Source of the DNA: Pisolithus tinctorius
Lineage: Eukaryota > Basidiomycota > Agaricomycetes > Boletales > Pisolithaceae
Length of the DNA stretch: 64,000 nucleotides
Assembly (NCBI GenBank): GCA_024663395.1
Contig: JANFAH010000001.1
Span: forward strand, 5,890,001 to 5,954,000
Direction: 5' to 3'
The translations under genes and the position numbers were made by a program. Numbering within the stretch: the first letter of the stretch is position 1; the number at the start of each line of letters is the position of its first letter. Shown in pieces: positions 37,310 through 49,900 of this stretch. Below the pieces are notes generated by a model. The model was not told the origin of the DNA and did no database searches. It saw only the letters and a program-made list of their open reading frames with translations.

Positions 37310-40139
37310 TCAAAAGTCGTATCCTTCCACCTTAAACGTCTTTCCATATTGCAGGTAACTATCCATAATCTTCAGTATAGGTTCGGACAAGCCCATGCTC
37401 AGCAATGTGAACGAGATCTTGGCGTGGCCATGGATTTCCCCCAACTTAAAGAAGCATCGGGCAATGAGGGTCGGGTACTGTAGGGTTTCAGTCATTACAC
37501 CGAAGAGCACGGCCGCATGGGGTTGCTCACTGTCATCTCGGTAAAATCCGCATGTTGGTATGCAGCAAGTCTTATGGCGGCTTGGACAGTACGGGTGATG
37601 TCACCCTCCTCAGCGTACGTCTCCAGTAGTTTTGTCCATGGCTTTTGGGAGTATCGGGAGGTCTCGATGCATCTCTGGTACGCTTCCTTTGCTTCCTCTT
37701 TGTGATGCAAGCGGACACCCAGGTCACCAAGGATTTCCCACTCCAAGCCAGTTTTCCGATAGGCCACGTGTTGTGTTTTGAAATGTGCCACCTCGGCCCG
37801 GAATATTGTCCACACTCTCAAATCCTGTACGAGCCATTAGTGCCTGCTGAAAAGGTGTGTACCTTGTGCCTTGCTTACCTCATAAAGGACCATGAATAAA
37901 TTGTCCAACCAACGCTCACATAAACGTTTGTTCGTGAAGGAAAATCCTTCCTGGGGAGTAGCTGGAGACGCCTCTGCCTCCTCATTAGCAGCAGCAGTCA
38001 ATGGTCTCTCAACGATGGGACTTGTAATGACGGATGCAGGGCCATCGGTGTCCTTGCCATTTGGCGTCGCCCGACCAGACTCCGCCAATTCTCTTTCTAT
38101 GTCCGATTCGGTGGACACCCGTATGACAGGGATGCTATCAGAGGGATTGAGGACCTCCTCCAACTTATTGTCCAGTTCGGACGCTTTTGACCCCCCCGAG
38201 CCACGTACGCCCTTAATAGACGCATCGTCGTCGGCAGTGAGTGTCGCAGACTCGGATCGACGACCAACTATCCCATCTTCGTAAATTACCGCGCTATCCG
38301 CCTCCTGACGTATCCGCTGCCTGAGGGCAGCATTTTGGATATCGGCCTGCGCCTTTTGCATGCGGTATTCTTCTTCCATCACGAAAACGGCACTCCGTGT
38401 TTTCAAGAGCTCGTCCCATCCGATTTCAGAAACCAAGCGAGTAAGGAGAACATATGCCCGCGCCCAAGTTCCCCGCAACCCGGGAGCCGGTAGCCGAAGG
38501 AGAGCAGGATCAGCCTATGCAAGAGTGTCAGGCTGAAGGGTTATCAACGCATGAGCCGACGACCATACTTCGTCATCCTCGAGTTTTTGCCTCTCGGGAA
38601 GGATATCACTGATTTGCCGTTTGGTGGGAAGATGTACGCGAGACGTCGGGATAGCACGATGAGTATCTCTGCCATTGTACGTAAACATAGGGCAGGAATT
38701 CAGAGTGAGCAATGCCTGAGCGGAGTGGATGAGCAGAAAGGGCACTAAAGATTTTAAATACTTGCAGATTCGTAATCCTTCGTCTCGATATACAGTTCTG
38801 TGAGCTTCTCCCACGTCACGAATTCACTTGGGGCACAATTTACTGCTTCCTTCGCTAGTTTGAGTGCCCAGTCGGCTTTACCTTTTGAGCGAAGGAAGTC
38901 ACTTTGAACGTGTAGGAGAGTGTAAGAGCGTGGTGTGTGCTTGATAGCGTTTGACATGATTTGCACCGCTTTCACCTCTTCGTCTGTGCGAGTCGTCACA
39001 TTCACTCACGATACTACGGGAGAGCAGGCGCCTTACTCATTCCTAGGTAACTTTTGGCAAGGAGGGAGGCAACTTCAGGTTCGCGGGCAGAAAGCTTTTC
39101 AAAAAGGTTAGCTGCTTGTTGCCACCTCCCACATCCACCGAAGTATTTCAGGATACCGGCAGTTAAATGATTTGAGACAATCGTCGCAACTTGAATCTCC
39201 GGGTCCGATCCTACCTGCCACCCTGTATATGGAAGTCGGTGGAGTCTGAGAAACACAAAGTAAGAGTGAACGCACCTTTCATGAACAATGCTTCTGCAGC
39301 TTGGAGAAATCGTACTTCTCCTTCAGAAGACGTGACTGGATCTAGTTTACGGTATGCATCAAGCCAGTAGGAAGGATCGTCCGAATACAAAATCGCCCGG
39401 AGCAGAGCAGACATGTAGGTTTCTTGCCATATTTCAGGTGTGGCTTCGTGACTGTGATAACGGAATGAAATGACCTAGAACCTTCGAAAAGTATAGAAAG
39501 GACGAACCGCTCCCCACGCAAATCCACGACATAAGCATTCACTCCACCTGGAATCTTCACGTCGACGCGAACATCTACGCGAGAGAACGCGTTGAAACAA
39601 CTAAAATTTGCGGTCACGGAGACGAGAGGGAGAGACAATCAAGGTACCAACCAATAACAACCGCTCCTGACCTTCCATGTAGGACCCTTCGAGAACCACG
39701 CCAAGTTATCTTCGAAGGAATAAGTAAGGGAGTTGATATAAGCAGCGAGCGAAGCAGATGAAGAAGCGTCGACGCCTGATATATAATGGAAAGAACCCAG
39801 CTGTTCATAGTGACGAATGAGTCGTGTTGTTGTGAGAAGGATAACAGACAATCAGAATGCCTCTACATACATCGCGCTGCCCAGTCCTTCCCGTGCTCTT
39901 CACAACATGACAGAGGTCCGGCGGTCCAAGCTCACGAAAGGTGGCTACATTAAGAGTTAGAGTTGTGTTATGACGCAGCAGAGCCGAGTCCGCTCACCCA
40001 AACTCTCTGTTCTAGCCGTCAGGGCTTCGCCTATATCGACCTAAAACTTTGCGATCAACCAATCCGCAGATACAGACACCTAGAAGGCAATACTGACTTC
40101 AAACAATTCAGGTATATCCTTGAAGGCCGCATCCGCCAT
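37310..40139 (-). CDS. exomer subunit, ChAPs family (Chs5-Arf1-binding; Bch1/Bud7/Chs6-like)
   Basis: A gene of about ten exons encoding roughly 700-750 residues. It starts at 40139 (MADAAFKDIPELFE). Introns then lead into ATFRELGPPDLCHVVK, LTYSFEDNLAWFSKGPTWK, FSRVDVRVDVKIPGGVNAYV and YSDDPSYWLDAYRKLDPVTS. Helical, TPR-like segments follow, with HTPRSYTLLHVQSDFLRSKG and ALKLAKEAVNCAPSEFVTWE. The C-terminus is conserved, with YPTLIARCFFKLGEIHGHAK and SMGLSEPILKIMDSYLQYGK, ending in GYDF. ChAPs assemble with Chs5 and Arf1 at the trans-Golgi to carry cargo such as chitin synthases to the plasma membrane. An acidic Ser-rich insertion (about 38050-38280) interrupts the repeats. The apparent frame change near 37515 is a 53-nt intron (GTGAGC..CTACAG), not a mutation. 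A single family member cannot be assigned to one yeast paralogue. Confidence 0.88.
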
Positions 40140-41395
40140 TCTTAACGTTCGGGGCCCAAGTACTTGTGCAGAAAGAACACTTGAGCAACGCGAACGCGGA
40201 GTTGTTGTTGTTACCAAACAATCGCGGTTGCCGCCAGTGACTGCTCGAGCTTGTTAGTTACTCTATACAATGTCTCCTATATACTACATCATGAAAACGG
40301 CCACAGCACTTGGCAAATTACTGGCTCGTTTTTTGGAGCCATTCTAGCTCAAACGGTGTAAGAATAAGCATCGAGAACTTTGCCATACCTCGCTACTCGG
40401 CGGCTTTCTGATCGAGAGCTACCCTGGTATGGTGCGCAAAGGTTAAAACGGCAAGTTCTCTATTTTAAACACTGGGTCTTCCCAATGATTTCTGATAATG
40501 TAGCAATCCGCAGAGCAAACTTTCCGGTAGATTTAATTCAGATTACTTACGAAACCAGCCTCCAGGATTTGCTCGGTGGCACGGGATGGGGCCCCTGAAA
40601 ACACAGCCCTCTCATCTCTGAAGAAATATATTGGATCTTCCTCGTACAGTATCGGCCAGGGCCCTGATAGACTGCACCGAGTTGTTACAGGTCTCTCGGG
40701 GCCGGTCTGTACAAACACGCTTGGTGAGACATTCCGTTTGGTCATTTCCCTGTCCTCGTCGTAGCAACTTGTGCTGTTCGATAGGACAAGGCGTCATCGT
40801 TACCAGTGCTGGGCTGTTTTCAGTGCCTGGTTGGATATGTTAGCCTAGCAATTAGACTGTATGAGGAAGACAGCTTGTCTCATAGGCCTCATAAACGGTT
40901 TGGTTACCAGACTACGGATGTGTACTCGTGAGCTGCGTCTCTGGTAAGTTGCCCTCTGGGTCGTCGTCCGTCGCCTCGCACCCGTTGGTAATTGCTCAAC
41001 TGGGGCTGACGGTTTGCAGAGATACCTTCAATGCGAGCCCAGTGGCTGCTACCTTGTCAGGACATCTCTTGCGGGCGGAAAACTTGAGACCACCGTACCC
41101 AATAATGGTTATTTTGAAAAAAAAATGCATTGACTACACGGCAAACAGCACATCAAATTTACCCATCCTGGAGTCACTGAGCAGTTGTATTTTCGACTGA
41201 CGGCGGACCACCTCGTCTAGAATTATAATTATGCGATGGGTAGAATTACATGAATACATCTCTCTCTACATACGGACTCCGCTACGGAGTAAATAAATAG
41301 TACGAGCTTGGGCTAAAGAGAATAAAGATAACGCAAGGAGACGTCAGGTAAAATGGTTGTTGATAGAATATGGAGGTCTAGAATGGACAGATCAC
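40140..41395. other. intergenic, no recognisable gene
   Basis: About 1.26 kb between the exomer gene start and the deubiquitinase stop. The longest frame is 90 codons (40928-41200 plus). No protein family, RNA gene or repeat was recognised. It should contain the exomer gene promoter (near 40140) and the 3' UTR of the USP gene. Confidence 0.45.
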
Positions 41396-44300
41396 TTATA
41401 TCCGCTCGTACATGCAAATGTAAGCTTTGGTCTTCATGACTTCTTCGAATGAGACAAGCCGGACGACAGTGTCGCTGATATAAGCCCAATCTCTGGCAGC
41501 TCTGTCTGGCGACTGTTGTTCCTTGCCAGGGTCGTTGCTTTGAGACGTCGAAGGTGGGAGAGCAGTGTATGCAACATAATGCCCACCCAGCTGACAACAT
41601 ATGAGGCAGCAGAAAACCTGACAGGTTCTGGGACATACCATGTTTCCAATGTGTACGACGACAGCATACAGTCGATACGTGCATGGTTCTACTCTCTTTC
41701 CACGGCCCCGCCCCACGGCTACCTTCGTGACAAAATAATCTTCTCTCCTAGGGGCAAGGTAGGGGGCCAAGTCCAAGTATTCAGGAAACGAAACGTAATC
41801 ATCGAGCTTCTTGAAGCCCGATGCAAACGACGTCGCGGGGGTCTTTGATGACTGCTGAAAGCGCTTCAGGTGGACTACGAGGATCGGCGGCGGTGTTGCA
41901 ATGAGATAACGTTTGTAGGCCGGCCGCATGAGCACCTGCTCGGAGCGGGGAACGTCACATTGATCTGTCTTTGTCTTCGAAGGAGTATCACGAGATGGCT
42001 GCGAGGTAGACTCGAGTTGTTCCTGGGATACACTCGGCGAGAAAATGGGGGAAGCAGCAGATGAAATGTCAGAGGAGACATATATCATGTCGCTATCTTC
42101 CGATACACCATCACTTTCGGTGGCACTATCGGAAACCCGATCTTTGTCCCTTCGACGCCAGTCAAATGGAGCACTCAGCGAAGTCCCCTTCGAAGATGCA
42201 GTTTCAGGAGAAAACTGCGTTACAAAAGATGACGTAGTACTTCGTCGCGAAGTTGTTGGCCTCGCGGTTTCCACAGAATGTGGAGACTGGGGTAGAGCTG
42301 TTGAGATTGAAGGTACAAGTACGTCCTGTTCAGAAGGTCGGGATTTTTCAAATTGGGTATCATCAATAGTGGCGCAATCATTGAGCTGTAACACCGGAGG
42401 CAGTGGCTTCGACATCTTTGTCGCAGAAGCTTGCAATGAAATGTTGGTATTCAGGTGAGAGGTATCGTCAATATGGGTATCTTGATTCTCGGAAGGGGTA
42501 CAGGTGGTGACTATTCCGGGGGGAGGGGATCCAGGTTCGGCGCTGAATGCCTCTGGGCCGTGTCTCGGATAGGAATAAGACGGGAGAGGTATAATTTGGT
42601 CCGCATCATCGTCATCGCTGTCCGTGCATGAACCGCTGCCCTGCGCAGATCTTGTCGATGAAGGTTTGTATACGCCGTTCGCTATTTTCCAACAACGGCG
42701 GCAACGAACCATGTTTTCGCCATCCAGAACTTCTACAGAAGTAAAGAGACGTAAGCATTCTTCTATTCCCCCCAGTTGGCCAAGTTTTAGGAGCGTCCCT
42801 TGCAAGACGCCAGAGTTTGCGACAACTTGATCTTTGGATTGCCTGAAAAATGAGAATGGTCGAATAATATTCTGAGGGTGGATATCCGCGAGGACATCAC
42901 GTAAGTAGGCGGCTTCTTCCGCACTGGGTTTCGGAGGCCGCTGTTTATGTCGTTTAGGTGACGGGTTGGTAACAGGAAATTGAGTTTCCAGTGGATTGCC
43001 AGGATACTTTTGATTGGTAGACAGCGATCGCTTCATACCTGCCACCTGCACCTGCAACTTCTCATTCACAAGGAACATAGAAGTTGGCGGCGGCTCTTTT
43101 TCCATATTGGTATTTGGAGACCTGGTGAAGTTCGCGTCTTCTTGCGTTGATGTGACGGAGGCAAGAGTACGCGGTGCAACAGGTCCTTCGATAATCTTAG
43201 GGCTTGTCTTGGGCGGACTGCTATTCTTGGCCTTTCTCTCCTCTCTCCGGCTACGACTGGACTCTCGAGAACTCCTGGAAAGTCCCACTGTTGCGCTTAT
43301 ACGCCTGCTGAGTTTCACCCAACTGTCGTCTTTGATCCTCTTCTCCCATCCATTGGCTTTCGAGATCTCGCCAGAGACAGGAATGGCAACTGACTCCTGT
43401 AGCAGTGTCGCCTCCGAAGGTTGTGTGACAGGTATTGGTTCAATAGTCTCGGAATTCGGCGGAGTCGTGACTGGGACGGGCAAGTCTGGGATAATAGGAA
43501 TCACCACTGTGTCCGCATCGATGCCAGATTGTTTCTCTTCATCAGCAGGTTGAACTTGTACCTTAACCTCTGCAAGGTCTATACTCCGTCTCCTCGGGGA
43601 TTCTGACAGTTCAGGACTGTCCGAAGAGTCCCGGACTGGTGTTGCCGGTACGGAAGATGAACGTTGCACAGGCGGCGCCGCTGCTAATGCCGAGTTCGAT
43701 ATATTTCGTAGCTTTTTAGCCAGCTGCTTTATCCTGTCTCGTTTCCTTTCCCGCGCATAATCTTCGGCTTTGATGCTCAGGCTAAGATCATTGAAGTCTT
43801 CATACGTGTGGGAAACATGCTTGCAAGTTTGGCAGACCAGAATGCTAGCCAGCTTTCCACCAAAGAGCATATCGACGAAAGATGTGGGCTTGTCGTTTGC
43901 TTGTTGCAGTGGTTCGCCAGCCTGAGACGTTTTCTTGACTTCGGAGTGATCGAATGACGACCGATCTGGGAACTTGGATTGTGTGCCTTCTTCATTGCAC
44001 TGTTTTGGTAGGCCTGATTTCTGAACAGACTGATTTTGTGATCTTCTCTTAATTATCTGCAAGGACAGAGTGAGAGAAGACTGGGTGATTTTGAATGAAG
44101 CTCACGTCAATCTCTTCCATGCGCATAGCATCCAAGAGTTGCCTAAGAAACTCGTGCGCATCCTGCTGTCTGAAATCTAGGTATTGGTCGTGTTTCTGCC
44201 CTAGCGCCGTCAGAATTTCCCTGTGGTTTAGATGAATGTGTCAGAACCGGATAGCTATCACAATTCCATACCGCACCTAGGACTGAGGCTGTCCCGATCA

Positions 44301-44713
44301 CGATTATTCCGCATGACCCATGCCCGTAACATTACGTTAATAAACGTGTCACCGATGGTAAGTCCATCAGTTCGTGGTAGCTCGAACTCGCCGCCGACCC
44401 CATGTCCATTAGTTAACTCTGGAGATCTGTGCGATGCGACGGGGACATCGGTGGACGATTGTACTACGAATGGTATAGGTTTGAACATGGCAAGTTGCTC
44501 CAGGTATTGTGTAGCTATGAGCTGGAATAGGTGAGGAATCATCTGATTCTTCGTAGGCTGGCAGTTACATACCCCCTGCAGTACTGAATTCATGAAACAT
44601 GTATTTCCATGATTTACCAAGCCAGGCGGAAGTAATGCATTCCTTTCTTTCTCTTCGCGGGCCTTTCGCGCTCTGTACAACTCCTGGGGGGTTAAGTTCT
44701 TCTGTCTCGGCAT
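41396..44713 (-). CDS. ubiquitin-specific protease (USP/UBP family, USP16/45-like)
   Basis: A large deubiquitinase of about 1,070 residues in several exons. The N-terminal MPRQKNLTPQELYRARKARE leads to the Cys box LVNHGNTCFMNSVLQG with the catalytic cysteine. The QQDAHEFLRQLL motif and the zinc-ribbon half-site ILVCQTCKHVSHTYEDFNDL follow. A Ser/Pro-rich insertion of about 500 residues splits the catalytic domain and carries CRRCWKIANG, the second zinc pair. The domain resumes at YLIATPPPILVVHLKRFQ and has the His box GGHYVAYTAL with the catalytic histidine, then WAYISDTVVRLVSFEEVMKT and the end AYICMYERI. It removes ubiquitin from substrates; which ones cannot be inferred. A 48-nt intron (41591-41638) just before the His box has no in-frame stop. 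The USP16/45 assignment rests on overall arrangement and is tentative. Confidence 0.9.
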
Positions 44714-45884
44714 CGTCTATGATATCTGAGGGTGAGAAACGCCGCGTTGAAGATCGTGGGCAGTTCAGAAGGCGCTACACAACCAGCGCGCCCTGGAGGT
44801 GTGAAAGGACGCAGTGTTCTGCCAGCGATTCCCGTGGTAAATATTGCAGACAGGAATCGCGACACATATCATCGACTGCTGTGCTTACATAATAGGAGAC
44901 ACGACAACGTCGGACGTACTTACACAACTGCGGTTTCAATGTCAAGCTACTCTGCTGCGGCTGTATAGTCCCGTCATTCCAGTGCATCTTGCCTGCGCCC
45001 ACAGTCCACCTTCATCGGGGAAGGCGTCCAAATATGTGGGCCTGAAACGTATTGAAACAGAGGTACCCAAAACCGATTCCCCCGGAACTTACTGAGGGTC
45101 TACTCTTCGTTACCTTTCCTTTGGCAGGACACGTAGGTGCAGGCGACAGCTTGCAATATGCACATGACCAGAAACCACATGGAGGACCATAGGTTCTCTT
45201 TTCGACTCTGGATCTAGTGCTCCTGCATACTTTCTCTGGCACGTACTTTTCGAATGCCCTTTCGACTCTGCGAACTCTCCGAGTCCTGCAACGAGCTTCA
45301 TTCGGACTGCCACTTGTGTTAGGGTAGTAAGTGCACCGTCGTAGAGGTGCTGGCGGTACTAGAACAGTGGCGTTCCTGCTATTTACAAAATGCTCGGACG
45401 GGCGGTCACTGATATTAACCGTACCTTCTGATTTTTCTTCTGGCTTCACGAAGCAGCTGCCCCAGCCCCGAGCGCATATGTATTAATACCTGCGTGGAAC
45501 CACATATCTCCGGGAATATGTCGACTTTCGTCGTATTGAGACGCCAAGTGTCCTCGTTACCCTCTGCTCATCGTAAAGGACCGTAGCAGCTTGCTTGATG
45601 GATATCCGCCGTACCTATCCTGCAGAAACCCCTAAGTCTGAATGTTCATTCCTCTCTTATGCTGTGAAGGTAAATCGTCTTAAACATCCCGTCAAGTTGC
45701 GGCAAGTGGCTCTTTCAGGGTCTGCTGGGTTCCGATGCGAATGATAGGATCAGGGTACCACCGTGAGGGGAGTAAATAAACTGTGATATGCGCAACATCA
45801 ACTATTTGCCAAATACAAGTAGCTGTATGCCGGGTACTTGGTACATTCTTCAGACATAACGATAGAAATACAAATGATACAACC
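44714..45884. other. intergenic with one unsupported cysteine-rich ORF
   Basis: About 1.17 kb between the USP start and the NBP35 stop. A 145-codon frame (45012-45449 minus) has a cysteine pattern (CGFWSCAYC..., then CP) but resembles no known family and overlaps another frame on the same strand, so it is not called as a gene. No other feature is visible. Confidence 0.4.
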
Positions 45885-46964
45885 TCACTTATCTCCGAGA
45901 ATGTACTTGATTTCTAAAAGCCCGTCAGCTTCTACCAACTGACCAAACGTGACCCCACTTACTGTCAATGATTTCTAGGTAGGATGCACTTGCAGGACTG
46001 TCCGGGTATTCGTCTAAGAAGCTCAAACCATAGTCTGCGCTCCTGCCGATCCGTGGATCGAGGGGCACCTTTCCGAGTAGCTCAATACCCGTCTCCTTCG
46101 CCAGTCTCTCTGCGCCTCCGGTCGTCGGTCTGAAGATCTGACTCTCTGATTTGCACGAAGGGCACACAAATCCTGACATGTTCTCTACAACGCCCAATAT
46201 TCGCAGGCCAACTTTTCGACAAAAGTCAATTTCCCTCCGAACGTCTTGCAGAGCCACTTCTTGAGGGGTGGTGATGAGTACAGCACCATCTATTCCGCTC
46301 TCCTTGAGATACTGAACGATGCTCAAGTGTTCGTCCGATGTCCCGGGAGGCGTGTCAATGACGAGATAATCCAAGTCGCCCCAGTCCACGTCTTTCAAAA
46401 ATTGAGCAATCAACCCATTCTTCTTCGGACCCCGCCACATGACAGCATCACGAGACGACGGTAGCATAAAGCCGACAGACATAACCCCCAGGTTATCCTG
46501 CACATATACAGGGGACCAGCCAGCGGAAGAAGAATGGATTTGTTCCGATGCGATGCCAAGAATAGTCGGAACAGATGGACCACAGATGTCTACATCCATC
46601 AAACCGGTCTGAAGTTGTTCGTCTGCTGCAAAGGCCCAAGCGAGCTGGGCTGCAAAAGTAGATTTCCCGACACCACCCTTTCCGGAGAGGACGACTATTT
46701 TCCTCTTGACGGAAGTCATTCGCTCATGGATGTACGGAAGGGCTGGATCTGGACCGTTCGGCTTGCTCGAAGCACAGATCTCTTGATTCGGACAGCCTTG
46801 ACACGCATCCGCTTTTCCCGCAAGCTCAGACTCCGTGCCCTAAGTGGAGTTAGTGAAATAGATCTTCTACGTTTCTACAAAAACATTACCGGACAGTGTT
46901 CGGGTGCATTGGAAGGTATCGAATGCGAATTAGGGATATCTCCAGCTTCCGCGCTGGGAAACAT
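45885..46964 (-). CDS. NBP35: cytosolic Fe-S cluster assembly ATPase Nbp35
   Basis: Three exons (46964-46890, 46839-45963, 45913-45885) give 326 residues, close to the usual Nbp35 length. The N-terminal [4Fe-4S] motif C-x13-C-x2-C-x5-C is complete: C in NAPEHCP, then [13 protein letters not shown]. The intron falls right after the first of these cysteines. The deviant Walker A is GKGGVGKST, the switch region [11 protein letters not shown], and the bridging cluster motif CPSC is present in [11 protein letters not shown]. Nbp35 forms a heterotetrameric scaffold with Cfd1 that builds Fe-S clusters for cytosolic and nuclear apoproteins. The N-terminal cysteine motif distinguishes it from Cfd1, which lacks it. 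The last coding exon is only 29 nt and restores the conserved end [13 protein letters not shown]. Confidence 0.96.
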
Positions 46965-49900
46965 AGCCGTGGATATGGATACGGACTCGAGGCTTCGACT
47001 CGGAACGGTACGACTTTCAGTGACTAAGCCAGCAATCATCACGATTCCTTATCAGGAAATGACTGCCAATTCCCGAGGCACCTGGGTTGTTCTCACTGCC
47101 ATGCCAGACCAGCATTCCACGTAGTATATTAAATTACGTGCTTAGGAAGTGAACGACGTCCCGTAAGTTTATAACACACACGGGTTTCTTAAACCAATTC
47201 TCCTACTCGGACGCCAGCTGTTTGATATGGAATCGAGTCGGATTCTAGTGATTGAAGTGACTGCGGTAGTAAAATCAACCGAACCCACCTGTTGGCAATC
47301 ACGACTTTGCTGAAGGTGTGAGCTTCCACTGCCACACATTGTATTTTTCCCAAGTTATCACAGTCCTGGTGAGGGCCTGTGAAATAACCTCTCAAGATAC
47401 AGCAAAAATGATCCGAACGTTCGGTGACTCCGGTTTGTCCATGAGGCGGCCATTGGAAAACGCACGCGCAAGCAATGTCTCAGCGCGTCCACCGCGCGAC
47501 GTCTTCATTTTGAGAGAGCGGAAGATGTGACAAGGAAACGGACATTGCGATCATTGGTCAAAACGCCGAGGAGCGCCAGGGAGCCACCCAGTTGGTTTAT
47601 AGATAGGCAGGATCAAACGTGAATGTCGGACTGTATTGACCTACCGCAGAGACGTACAGTTCATTACTTAAACTGTATTAGTTGAAACTGGCGCAATAAT
47701 GCAGGATGATGTCATGATCTCACCATAGGGACACAACTAGACGGTTGGTAAGTGGACGGATCTTGCTGCGCTCGCGGACGCGGGCGAGCTTAGTTATAGT
47801 CCTTGCCCAATCCATGCCTACGACAAATTGCGCCTTGGCAGGCGGCATGCCAACAAACCACATGCAATTAACGAAACCCGCGTATCAGCTCCCCACCTCC
47901 CCGCATTCGTCATGGAACAACGTGCCACAAGGCCAACGATGTAGGTACAAGATGAGGAGCGGTACGTTATGACGCAATGGTCATAAAACACGAACGGCAT
48001 ACATGGGATCTGATAAGTGATCGAAAATAGGACACGCCGCTGACGCAAGGCGGCGACGTCACAACTCCTGCGTACCTGGTAAGTCGATCAGGCGGATCTG
48101 GCGACCACTATGTCACTGAGTACGTGTGAGGCTTAGCTGATTGTAATGGGCGCACGAAGAAGCCATTTAAACTGGCCACAGCGCTGAAGACCGCATAGTA
48201 GGGAAAGATTATGGCTTTCGCATCCAATTGGAATTCGAGCACCACAGGTTTTGAAAGTTTTGGTAATGTCGTCCCTAGGAATATCAAAGAAGCTTTCCAT
48301 AGGCATCCGTTCGGGTGGCGCGGTATCTACAGCATCGATACTTGGAAGGCAGGGGCGCGTCAGGACGGGTTGCAGTCAATCCTGATATTGCCCTCAATAA
48401 TTGATCGCATGACGTATGTAGCACGCAAAACCATCATCGGGCGAAACATGAAATCATAGTGAGGATCACAGCAAACCTTCCTGACGGTAGACCAAGAGAG
48501 GCAGCATGCTGTGAGGAGCGAGCACGCGGTAGGACCCCGTGAGGAGGTACGGAATTGGAAGCGGGGAATTGAAGTTGACGCTTGTTAACGGCAGAGAGCG
48601 AGGGGAAATGAATAACGCGTGCACACAAGGAGGCAGGTGGAGTGTGTAATGTGACACGCTGGCGCGGTCATGCAAAGAAGCGATTCTTCTGCGCGAGTGA
48701 GAAAGGAAACGTATGACCGTGAAATTGGTCGTTTCATTGATCGTGGTCACTTGTGCTCACGATAGAGGGAATGATCGATAAAGGCGATTGAACGGACTTT
48801 GCGAAGGCTAAGCTTTGAAGCCAGTATATCGTGCGTAGTGCGTGAGGAAAACGTAACAGGCAAGGTCGGGTCAATACGACTCCAACATCCTCTAATACAG
48901 ATCAAGTGCAATCAACCATGCTGCGGGTGGAAAGACTGCCGCAAGGGAGAACACTGATTCCGGTGGGAACGACTCCAGGCGTAAAACGCGGAGGGCGTAT
49001 AGCTACCGGACTACGGCCACGGAGGCCAACGAGAACTGTCGTCCAACCGAATACTGCAAACGGAGGGAAAACCTAACGCGACCAACAGATTCAGCCCTCA
49101 ATTGGAGTCCGAAACCTATAAGATCAGAAATCCGAAGATATTCCGTGTTGGTCGGAAATTTACGTTATAACCCTTCTGTTATACCTTCCCCAGTTTCTCT
49201 GTCAGACCGGACGCTGAATTGCACGCCACATGGCGTGATAAGGATTAGGAATGAGAGGGAACAGTAATGGAGCGCGACTGACCGCGAGGAGGGGTGAGCG
49301 GCCGACTTGACTCCACCACTACCGCCAAAGTGTTCGGCAACGACAACTGTATTACCTGCGCGGACGTCATATGTCAGCCCACCCCTCATTGCGATATGAC
49401 AGTGGCCTAGCGAATCTCCGTTCTTAACGTTGCCCCGCGATCACAGTACTCTTCCGTTCTACAGCGGGTACCTTTTCCATACGCGCCCGAGAGCAAAGAT
49501 CAGTGACCTATATCATACGTCATGATGCTAATTTGTTTGCGGTACTGTAGCTGTGCACGGAGGTTCTAATCTTTGGATAATGATCCGGGGCGGCCTTGCA
49601 GTAGCGCAAAAATAAGATCGATCATTTCTTGTGAACCATAGGACATCATTTGGAAATTTTGCAGCTTGGAAAAAGGGGTGTATTAGCACAGATCAGCATG
49701 TGTCGAACGATGTTAGAAATAAATCCACAGCGTGCCACTTCACCTGCAGGGCCATAGTTGCCCTGAAGAACTTAGGCGACAGGGGCGGCCGCACCAGAAG
49801 GCGAGGAGGTGAAATGGAAGAGAAAATTTCAAACTCGCTGCGCAAGGCTCTGTATTCGCGGTGGATTATTTTGAATTTCAATGCCATAGCTTTGACATGG

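Noticed and set aside
37480..37540. Apparent one-base frameshift in the exomer (ChAPs) gene between EMTVSN and the frame encoding YPTLIARCFF
   Set aside because: A 53-nt intron (GTGAGC to CTACAG) joins EMT directly to YPTLIARCFF in frame, so no mutation or sequencing error is needed.
45012..45449. 145-codon cysteine-containing ORF upstream of the USP gene
   Set aside because: It has no family match and no splice context, and it overlaps another open frame on the same strand; too weak to call a gene.
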